From: an uncultured Candidatus Melainabacteria bacterium
GTDB taxonomy: Bacteria > Cyanobacteriota > Vampirovibrionia > Gastranaerophilales > Gastranaerophilaceae
NCBI GenBank assembly: GCA_934754775.1
Contig: CAKVIM010000011.1
Coordinates: forward strand, 1 to 57,253
DNA length: 57,253 nt
Reading direction: 5' to 3'
Shown: positions 51,401 through 57,253 of the stretch, one piece after another
Layout of the letters: every line of letters begins with the position of its first letter
Numbering within the stretch: the first letter of the stretch is position 1
Translations under genes and position numbers: made by a program
The notes under the pieces: generated by a model
The model's database searches: none
What the model saw: only the letters and a program-made list of their open reading frames with translations
Told to the model about the DNA's origin: nothing

Positions 51401-54400
51401 GGCAAAATACGTACCGTAACCGTCGGTGCAAATACAACATTTGACACAATGTTTGCACAGTTGGCGGCTTATGGTATAGAAGGTTCAATAGATTCTAGTG
51501 GCAGAATTGTTTTAAAAGGAAATAATGATTCATATATAACTGACATTAGTTCTGATTTGGCTTCTAAATTAAAATTAAGGTCAGGTTTGAATTATACATA
51601 CGGGACAGGATCTTATAACTCTGATTCAAGAGAACTAAATACTACTGTTCAAAAAACTATCGACACAAATACGAAACTTACTGACATAGGTGCCAGTGTA
51701 GGAGATAATTTCTACATTGGATATGATGAAGGTGGCTACGAAGTAACAGTCACAAAAGATATGACTATCGGTGATTTCTTCACTTGCCTTACTGCGTACG
51801 GAATCGAAGGTTCTATTATTGACGATGGGAAAATTCAATTAAAATTCAGTGATGGAAGATTCTGTAAAGGGATAGATTCGGATTTAGGCAATGCATTGCA
51901 GTTTGATCCTAAAGATATTGACAATATAACAATATCAGAAGTAACTACAAAAAAATACCACAACACAAACTCAGACCAACAGAGCACAAGTGTGACACAA
52001 AACTTGACTACTGCAACTAAGTTCTCTGACTTGAATGTTGGTGCAGACGGGTTGATTACAGTAAGAGCGGATGGTACAAACCACGTAATCACAGTTAAAC
52101 CAAACGACACAATAGATGATTTAATCTCAACACTTGCAGGTTATGGCATCGCAGGTTCTGTAAGCTCCGACGGTAAAATTACCTTGGTCGGCTCAAACGA
52201 CGCCTACATTATATCAATGGCTGACAACATCAAAACAGCATTAAACCTCAACGTCGGTAGCGGTTACACATACACAAGTGCCACCCATAACGAAGTCGGC
52301 AATACAAATTCAAGCTCACTCTCTCACGCTTACACAAGAACGATGAGAACTGATTCAACCTTCGCTGATATCGGATTAACTGCAGACGGCACAATCGAAA
52401 TTAAAGGAAAAGATATAGTACACAGTCTCATCACAGTAAGAAGCGACCAAACAATAGATGACCTTCTAACAACCCTTGCAGGCTACGGAATATCCGGCAC
52501 GGTAAGTTCAGACGGCAAGCTTTCACTAACCGGCAGAAACGGATACTACATATCCGAAATGTCTGACAACCTTAAAGCCGCATTAAAAATGAATGTCGGA
52601 AGCGGTTACACTTGGACAACAATAGTCGATGAAACTTGGATTAACACTGATTCCAACAGTTTAGAAGAAGATAAAACAGGCTTGAAACTCACAAGCGACA
52701 CCGTTCTGTCTAAAATCGAGGGCTTCAACAACGGAAACGGTAGTCTAATTGTACACAAAACTGACGGAACATACGTCACAATTTCAGTCGACTCATCCAA
52801 AACAATCGATGAATTCTTCAATCAGATTTCTGAATACGGACTTATCGGTTCTTTAGATTCTGACGGTAAAGCTACAATTACAGGCGTCGGAAATGTTTAT
52901 CTGCAAGCAGTTGATGGTGGCTCAAACATCCTTAGTGCATTAAAATTAAGTAACCTCAAAGAAAATGTTCAGACTGTAACTGTTAACCAAACATCTTCAA
53001 CACTTCGCCATACTGTTTCCGTCGCTGCCACCGGCACAACAACACTCGAAAACCTAATGAAGGCCGACGGAACAAGTATTACATTCACAGGCGACAAGGT
53101 AGACTTAGTAATCGACGCATACTCTGACGCCGGTAACAAAAACGTTACACTCCAATTCTCAAAAACCAGTTCTATATACGACGTAATCGGCAAATTATCA
53201 GAATACGGCATCAGTGCATCACTAGATACAACAGGAAGATTCTCAATCTCAAGTTCATCTCTTAACGACTTCGACCTGTCCGGAGAGTTAGGAAGCTTCT
53301 TGATGGGTACATATACAAAAAATTACGGCACCGATACAACCTACAATGTATCAACAAACCTTGTTCAGAAAACTATCGTCAACATGAGTGATTCCAGCAG
53401 GCTCACCGACTTTGGCATAACAAACGGCGACATAGAAATTACACAACAAGGTGTTAAATATACTATTAACATCGACACTACAAACATCTTAACGGTAGGC
53501 GATTTTAAGGATCTGCTTTCTCAATACGGTTTCTCAAGCACAATCGACGATCGTGGAAGATTATCAATCACCGGCGTCGGCGATAGCTACCTAAGCTCTG
53601 TAACAGGTGGTTCAAATATATTAGAAATCTTTGGCTTAACAAATTGGACACAAAATCAAATTACACAAAACAGTAATTATTTGAGTGATTCAACTGAATC
53701 TGTACACAAAATTACAATGGACACTAAGATTTCACAACTTTTGGACGCAAGCGGAAACAACCTTAACATAAAAGGCGGACAAATCTACGTTTACCAAGAC
53801 GGTACAAGAAGCACGCTAAATATCAACACGGACGACACACTTCAAACTCTTGCTGCCAAGCTTTCCCAATACGGAATCTCAATCGAGATTTCGCAAAATG
53901 GAAGTCTGTATTTCGAAGGTAACAACGACAGCTACTTAACAACAACCGGTATCACAACCGCAAATGCTTCCGATATACTTACAAAAATCGGTATCGGAGG
54001 GGATTGGTCAACACGTTATGACAGCATAAGCGACAACCTCAAATACGAAAAGAAATCACGTGATGTCGTAACCGGCTCAACAAAATTAAAAGACTTACAA
54101 GACACAACAGGCAAGAACCTCGGCATTACTGACGGTGCGTTCTATGTATATTCAAGCGGAGTCCGAAACACAGAAACCGTTACTTCTGACATGACAGTTA
54201 ACGATTTGATGGCAACTCTTGCTAAATACGGACTTGTTGCCGATATCGATGAAAACGGCACAATGTCTGTTGGTGCATACAACAACACTTATCTGGCAAC
54301 CTCTGCTCTTGCAGGAGATAATTCAAACATCGTTAATAACCTGTTTGAAAAATGGAACTTCGTTAACATCTACAAATCAAACGGACTTGACATTCCAACC

Positions 54401-56872
54401 GACGAAGTCCGTGCAGTTACCAGAGATACAAAACTATCAAGCATTAACGAAGGCACATACTCTGACGGTTACATCACCGTCGTAAAAGACGGTGTTCAAA
54501 CGAACATCTCACTCACTGCCGACGACACATTCGGAACTCTTATGGACGAGCTTGCTCTACACGGGTTCGAATCAGTAATCAATGACAAAGGTCAACTCAT
54601 AATCAAGAATACAGGCGACAGCTTACTCCAAAACTACACAGGAAGCGAAAAGAAATCTAACATCCTTGACATAATCGGAATTAAGGCAGACGACTGGGTT
54701 AAAACCGACACCTACAAGAGTTCGACCCTAGATGTCGTCAAAACAACGACTTCCAACGTATCTGCAACCAGAGATACTCGACTCTCCGAACTTGTAGTAG
54801 GACAAGATGCCGACGGTAAAGACAAATACGTTTCAACCGGCGAATTCTACATCTACAACAACGGCGTTAAATACACAGCAATGGTTTCAACTGACGAAAC
54901 TATCGGCTCACTTATGGACACTCTCAAGAGCTTCGGCATAGAAACAAGTCTTGTAGACGGTCCTAACGGTGCTGTTCTCTCAATAATCGGAAAAGGCGAC
55001 AGCTACGTTTCAGCATCAAATGGCAAAAACGCTTCCAACGTCGTAGATTTGTTCGTCAACGGTATTCAAGAAACAAAAGAATACAAAGGACTTGAACAAA
55101 CTTCAAAAGTAGAAACAATCTACTCAGCTGCAACCGAAGAAACTCTTGTAAATTACTTCGACAACGGCGTACTTACTGCTGAAGGTGATCTATCTATCAC
55201 AGTTAACGGAGTCGAAAACATAATCAAAATTTCAGCAGACGAAACCTTCGGCTCTCTATTACAAAAATTCAAAAACCTCGGACTCGAAGCCACAATGTCT
55301 AACGGAAAAATCTTTATACAAAGCGGATTTAACACATTCAAAATCAACGATACTTCCGCTACAACTTCAAACCTTGCTGCAACAATCGGACTTACTTACA
55401 ACGATAAGTTCGGCGGCTACGCTGCAAGCCAGTTGACAATTCAATCAACAACCACAAACATTGAAGAAAAAACACTTTCTGTATCAAATTACGCAAGCGA
55501 CTCAACAAAATTGAGCATGCTTAACATTAAAGAAGGAACACTAACAATCTACAGAAACGGTGAAAAAGCAACAATAAACATAGAAGCAAACGACGATTTC
55601 AGTGCACTCAAAAATAGAATATCTACAAAATTCTCCGATGTACTCCTCGGCTTCGATAACGGCTATCTGACAATTACATCAAATGCCGGAAATACCGTAG
55701 AAGTCGGTGCTACAACAGACACAAGTAACTTTAGTGCCATAACAGGTATTACAAGTGACGGCAATGGCGGAACAAAGAGTGCCCGTGAGCTTTACTGCGT
55801 GAACACTGATTCCGTAATCACACAAGACGGCATCTTCCGCAAAGGCAAAGTTATAGAAGGAACATTCATCGTCGGTGACGCTACATTCACAATCGGTGCA
55901 ACGACAACAATGTCCGATATTATTTCTCAAATCAACTCAAATGACAAAGCTAACGCAACCGCATACTGGGATAACGTAGACGGTAAATTCGTCATCAAAT
56001 CCAGAACGACAGGTGCTGCACTCGTTAACATCGAAGCTGGAACAAGCAACTTTACCGATATTCTCGGATTCACAAACTCAACTTGGACTAGCGACGGCAA
56101 AGTTGACAGCACAAAAATGAACATGAAATCTCAAGCAGTCGGAAATAACGCTCGTTTATCAATAAACGGCACAACTTACACATCTACTTCAAATACAATT
56201 ACAAGTGATGTATCAAAAATCAAGGGCTTGACAATTAACCTAAAAGGCCTATCAGAAGGTTCAACCGTTACGCTTAAAGTTGAACGTGACAAAGAAACCC
56301 TAGCAAACGCTGTTTCAGATATCGTCGATTCTTACAACGAATTGATGAAAAAAGTCGATGAATCAATCGCAAAAGACGGAAACCTCAAGAACGAAAGCAC
56401 ACTTAAGCTTATCAGAAACCAATTGAGAAGCCTTATGACAAGCACTGACGCAGGCACAACAATATTCCGCAACCTCGACTCAATCGGTGTCGGAACCAGT
56501 GCTGCCAGCGGTACAAACATATCAACCTCAAACGACAGCATTATTAACATGACGTTCGACAAAGATAAATTCCTGAAAGCATACGAAGCCGACCAAGACG
56601 CTGTTAAAGCACTGCTTATCGGTAGCAACAGCAACAAAGGTGTGTTCTCTAAAGTAGAAACACTCGTAGAATCCACACTGCAATCAGTTTCAGGATACTT
56701 TGCAACAACAGAATCTTCTTACAACAAGCAGATTACAAACCTCAACTCAAAAATCACTAGAGCTAACAAAGAAGTTGAACGCTACAAAGCTAGATTAGAA
56801 GCTAAATTCTCCGCAATGGACTTACTAATCGCTCAAATGCAACAACAATACAGTTCATTCCTTACCACCTAG
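45494..56872 (+). CDS. fliD: Giant FliD-like flagellar filament cap with about 25 repeat domains and a beta-helix insert
   Basis: A 3792-residue protein, six or more times the usual FliD (400-700). GTG start with AGGA upstream. The N-terminus (SFSGLASGLDTSSWVESLVALKKAK) and C-terminus (from KIKGLTINLKGLSEG at about 3575 to the final coiled coil ending MDLLIAQMQQQYSSFL) are canonical FliD. Between them are about 12 units (about 120-1470) and about 13-14 units (about 1955-3560) of roughly 100-130 residues, with pattern T-x-L-x-D-L-G, G-x-I-x-V, T-I-x-D-x-x-x-x-L-x-x-Y-G-I, D-G-x-I-x-L-x-G, like the Flagellin_IN motif. At about 1480-1950 is a different insert with GLUG-type repeats (GISTAEDLVNLQNL, MDDIDLSG, FSGTFDGAGHTISN, GGIVG). 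Thr/Ser/Gly/Asn-rich, almost no Cys, about 0.4 MDa. It would be exported unfolded by the flagellar system and sit at the filament tip as an adhesive cap. Confidence 0.9.
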   Translation: MTISFSGLASGLDTSSWVESLVALKKAKVTALEEEKTNIQSLQETLSSIKSFFSSFRSMLEKVTDAKFGVTSMDLFAQNLATSSNLDVLTGSATSEAQEATYNVLVDKLASETKANSNYSYMTTIIQTTTATNDSKLINLGVKAGNIGVMVNGVERGVSITENDTIATFIEKLKNIGVDASYNEDTGVFSINVGDNDIRDIDGTGIVDALHLQGVNKGYQSNDLKTSSTDTIYSAATEATLLSDLGVKAGVITVKANGTNYNITIYEDSTMGTFMSDLNACHIDNKLDVTGVFTISDAEITNEGKTGILDALGFDINTFSKSQATKDLTHSTVVTQVTTATSDTLLKDLGSGTAIADGQTVIVKNSSNEYVTLTVGTTTTLGQLMEGLSNAGLYAALNSDGTVEITGGTIEGGTFDAVKALGLEREPYNAMVTGKSLTETVTVHNIVDLQTKLVDDLKVSEGYLEVTDANGDKYYEKIYSGQTIADFMTDMGNLGINTSLDEDTGILTITGGAFKTLSDADVAALVANKTIVEPDSRYVKGTDLLTCLYGADTISTDQITVASTYSKTKALRHTVTNTIDASLTTTLMNLGFIGQNGEAVDGTAIFKVRDEYRTIDLDATNTIQDLINILSTNGIAASWNDDTHKLTIENATLTGGNSNIKDVLNLTEKISGKYTTSNNLYTRETLTIDATRDSLLSNYGIKNSMSDADRTVTLYNNDGSVARTTVVSEGTTIGNLLDWINEADGITATLKNGFLTINNGYIENATLKNSMGLETSNKSSYVLGSVMSVTTTAAVTGETTLGHIISDLGTTDAVKDGYTLSFNGKTIDVSASTTVNNLIDKIYAAGGTASLDHTGRLSINGGTLTGTVANALGMKSVTNTSSVEATGNTLYRKEEVYADRDTTFANLGISDGTYVIYNSLAQATTTVEVSSTSTIGEFLDGLKNNGIDGVIANGVIKLTSAEGKYITGTIPTALGINSLTTTEVVNTTQSSTIGITYTDRVKISESTLINTVWNEVMSDIPAASDYPFNVQIHDKDGFGLGHISYDLRTKDVTFGEFFEALKEYGIEGSITDGVIHFHSEAGNWIPTERTDLDTLYTKMFWERIGITGERGSDQTTTIAKTSTSTLSVTYTETLKATEDTLLSDLSSDLTFNVYDSSNSTIATITMAAGSTIGNLITTLGDYNINATINDGVISMVSHDGNYVKDGLFDKLGVGTTTVVVTTTSGATSTSTAGVTYTSTKVATKDTTLGELGIKDDNLVLKATNSDGTYTQTFTTASTLADVFNWATSYGIQGDINNGVISFTGDNRNGYVSGTLATALGIGTTSTTVTVTTTATGTDLISTIGLTYTTTVAVDENTKIIDIEGITDPGENGWVIDCNFLIQGIRPVTKQTTLGTDATVGDLLSVLNNFDASASLEDGIIKIDNGSIGTYFKSDLLEELGIGAMERTLGVASTSTAKVNCYTTTTANATSTLVSVKYNKIDGSISASGVTGTVIGISTAEDLVNLQNLVNRGYTMQGKTFVLMDDIDLSGTNFTGIGVVENGGYSFSGTFDGAGHTISNMSITIDGTDSKLTGNLGLFYGLESGAVVKNLNIDSFTFNQTARTYKNYYNVGILAATGQDATISGVTVTNSTINLMRNDNWNFGGILGAAASVTISNCATSFTGSGGIATGGIVGVGNGFNNNDATTSLIEKCRSTADLHNNYISGGIVGLFNSRSYRSNKTLNIQNCQFSGNIDAESGYGAGIAGYMQVVDGQNCTLNISNCVVDGSIVQTDDYRHSVYFNATADHATSGYSNNKLNISNCYHSQLVEMDLNSKLYRSDSSVVSVTASGLEQLESDKNLSGFTNANGWWEPITLMGSARSLTLVTTNEYTLNAYANGDASPTQLKFNGSTTLAEAVAAASNYITTELVNGQIVENNSASASLYEFSGGFYDNFMNKTLYIVPFNGDITGNNTLSDVAITQNGTITVNQSGKIRTVTVGANTTFDTMFAQLAAYGIEGSIDSSGRIVLKGNNDSYITDISSDLASKLKLRSGLNYTYGTGSYNSDSRELNTTVQKTIDTNTKLTDIGASVGDNFYIGYDEGGYEVTVTKDMTIGDFFTCLTAYGIEGSIIDDGKIQLKFSDGRFCKGIDSDLGNALQFDPKDIDNITISEVTTKKYHNTNSDQQSTSVTQNLTTATKFSDLNVGADGLITVRADGTNHVITVKPNDTIDDLISTLAGYGIAGSVSSDGKITLVGSNDAYIISMADNIKTALNLNVGSGYTYTSATHNEVGNTNSSSLSHAYTRTMRTDSTFADIGLTADGTIEIKGKDIVHSLITVRSDQTIDDLLTTLAGYGISGTVSSDGKLSLTGRNGYYISEMSDNLKAALKMNVGSGYTWTTIVDETWINTDSNSLEEDKTGLKLTSDTVLSKIEGFNNGNGSLIVHKTDGTYVTISVDSSKTIDEFFNQISEYGLIGSLDSDGKATITGVGNVYLQAVDGGSNILSALKLSNLKENVQTVTVNQTSSTLRHTVSVAATGTTTLENLMKADGTSITFTGDKVDLVIDAYSDAGNKNVTLQFSKTSSIYDVIGKLSEYGISASLDTTGRFSISSSSLNDFDLSGELGSFLMGTYTKNYGTDTTYNVSTNLVQKTIVNMSDSSRLTDFGITNGDIEITQQGVKYTINIDTTNILTVGDFKDLLSQYGFSSTIDDRGRLSITGVGDSYLSSVTGGSNILEIFGLTNWTQNQITQNSNYLSDSTESVHKITMDTKISQLLDASGNNLNIKGGQIYVYQDGTRSTLNINTDDTLQTLAAKLSQYGISIEISQNGSLYFEGNNDSYLTTTGITTANASDILTKIGIGGDWSTRYDSISDNLKYEKKSRDVVTGSTKLKDLQDTTGKNLGITDGAFYVYSSGVRNTETVTSDMTVNDLMATLAKYGLVADIDENGTMSVGAYNNTYLATSALAGDNSNIVNNLFEKWNFVNIYKSNGLDIPTDEVRAVTRDTKLSSINEGTYSDGYITVVKDGVQTNISLTADDTFGTLMDELALHGFESVINDKGQLIIKNTGDSLLQNYTGSEKKSNILDIIGIKADDWVKTDTYKSSTLDVVKTTTSNVSATRDTRLSELVVGQDADGKDKYVSTGEFYIYNNGVKYTAMVSTDETIGSLMDTLKSFGIETSLVDGPNGAVLSIIGKGDSYVSASNGKNASNVVDLFVNGIQETKEYKGLEQTSKVETIYSAATEETLVNYFDNGVLTAEGDLSITVNGVENIIKISADETFGSLLQKFKNLGLEATMSNGKIFIQSGFNTFKINDTSATTSNLAATIGLTYNDKFGGYAASQLTIQSTTTNIEEKTLSVSNYASDSTKLSMLNIKEGTLTIYRNGEKATINIEANDDFSALKNRISTKFSDVLLGFDNGYLTITSNAGNTVEVGATTDTSNFSAITGITSDGNGGTKSARELYCVNTDSVITQDGIFRKGKVIEGTFIVGDATFTIGATTTMSDIISQINSNDKANATAYWDNVDGKFVIKSRTTGAALVNIEAGTSNFTDILGFTNSTWTSDGKVDSTKMNMKSQAVGNNARLSINGTTYTSTSNTITSDVSKIKGLTINLKGLSEGSTVTLKVERDKETLANAVSDIVDSYNELMKKVDESIAKDGNLKNESTLKLIRNQLRSLMTSTDAGTTIFRNLDSIGVGTSAASGTNISTSNDSIINMTFDKDKFLKAYEADQDAVKALLIGSNSNKGVFSKVETLVESTLQSVSGYFATTESSYNKQITNLNSKITRANKEVERYKARLEAKFSAMDLLIAQMQQQYSSFLTT

Positions 56873-57040
56873 GGGGGGGGGTAAATGAAATTGGCTGGGT
56901 GTGAGACTACCAGTCGGGCGTTTCTTAATGGGGGGTAAAGGGGTAAAGGTATTGGTCTGGGCGTGGGACTACTGGTTGGGCGTTTTGAATAGGGGGGGGA
57001 TTTAACTGGGCGTGGAGCTACTGGTTGGGTGCTTATTAAT
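56872..57040 (+). repeat. Three tandem units of the G-tract repeat after fliD
   Basis: Begins with a 10-base G-tract that contains the last base of the fliD stop codon. Units start near 56872, 56930 and 56990; each has GGGCG-T-GGACTACTGG-TTGGGCG-like sequence. Opposite orientation to the unit at 45276-45332 before the gene. Confidence 0.85.
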
Positions 57041-57071
57041 GGAAAATGGACAATGGAAAGTGGAAAATTGT

Positions 57072-57253
57072 TAGACATCAACCTCGCCTAACAGGAGAGC
57101 GGATTTTCGGTAGGGCGACGTCGAGCGTAAGCGAGCTAGCCCGTAAGAGCATATAACATGGAAATGCCTAAAAAAATCCGCTAGGATTTGTTGGCATTGG
57201 AATGTTATGCTCGCCCGAATAATCCAAGACAGGTCGCAGCTGTTTGCGAGACC
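57072..57253 (+). repeat. 75-bp dispersed block interrupted by a structured insert, cut by window end
   Basis: The block CATCAACCTCGCCTAACAGGAGAG (57077-57099) continues as AGGTCGCAGCTGTTTGCGAG only at 57231, as shown by the intact copy at 38840-38915. The roughly 131 bases between (57100-57230) are an insert with paired ends. The 381 bases after fliD hold no gene. Confidence 0.75.
57100..57230. mobile_element. Small palindromic insert nested in a repeat copy
   Basis: About 131 bp, no coding frame. It contains GCGGATTTT (57099-57107) paired with AAAAATCCGC (57172-57181), and AGCATATAACAT...AAATGCC paired imperfectly with GGCATTGGAATGTTATGCT, so it can fold into a multi-stem structure. Size and structure are like a MITE or REP-type element. 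The true ends are uncertain by a few bases. Confidence 0.5.

Noticed and set aside
50344..56676. Numerous antisense frames of 60-115 codons inside fliD
   Set aside because: Shadows of a long, biased coding sequence; no ribosome sites and no protein family signals.
57100..57230. tRNA or other known RNA gene in the structured insert
   Set aside because: No cloverleaf, T-loop or acceptor stem was found; pairing is palindromic, as in a small mobile element.
1..57253. Prophage or transposon
   Set aside because: No integrase, transposase, capsid, terminase or terminal repeats of an insertion sequence were recognised.

Overview
The window looks like chromosomal DNA from a non-photosynthetic, gut-type relative of the cyanobacteria (Melainabacteria/Vampirovibrionia, most like the Gastranaerophilales). 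The assignment is inference from three things: AT-rich DNA with dense short operons; a homologue of the cyanobacterial protein LdpA beside flagellar genes; and many proteins of unknown family that begin with a short N-terminal signature (V/I-N-x-I followed by a lone x-F-[K/A/G]). Strict-anaerobe traits fit: superoxide reductase with ferritin, radical-SAM RlmN, and no respiratory genes in view.

Layout. 1-1.7 kb: a sigma-70 family factor (cut by the left edge) and flhB. 1.8-7.6 kb: small membrane proteins, a membrane-anchored AAA+ ATPase, clpP, metK, and two signature-bearing hypothetical proteins. 8-10.8 kb: an FAD dehydrogenase coupled to the flagellar export ATPase gene fliI. 11-15.8 kb: a 1589-residue GH13-type enzyme. 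15.8-22.3 kb (minus strand): ldpA, an FtsL-like gene, rsmH, dtd, a Maf/DUF115 flagellin glycosyltransferase, rlmN and a YkgJ-like cysteine-cluster protein. 22.4-23.3 kb: dfx-ferritin. 23.5-28.8 kb: an operon of two related membrane proteins and a second GH13 protein. 28.9-34.3 kb: an acetyltransferase, a small protein, and a divergent marR-emrA-emrB / outer-membrane channel locus sharing a 40-bp perfect palindrome. 34.3-37.8 kb: a thioredoxin-like protein, fabI, a short flagellin and a PfkB kinase. 37.9-45.3 kb: a Cas4/RecB-like nuclease, a 514-residue translocator-like protein, a TPR protein, tlyA and tatD, set among dispersed repeats. 45.5-56.9 kb: one 3792-codon gene encoding a giant FliD filament cap. 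56.9 kb to the end: more repeats.

How the genes fit together. Motility is the main theme: the sigma factor, FlhB and FliI (export), flagellin and Maf (filament and its glycosylation), and FliD (cap). The flagellin is minimal (282 residues), while the cap has about 25 repeated domains plus a GLUG/beta-helix adhesin-like insert, so surface interaction may have moved from the filament to its tip. A second theme is the signature-bearing proteins, which include both GH13 enzymes and their membrane partners. The two GH13 loci also share an upstream element of about 100 bp, suggesting one co-regulated and perhaps co-localised polysaccharide system. No tRNA, rRNA, transposase, prophage or CRISPR array was seen.
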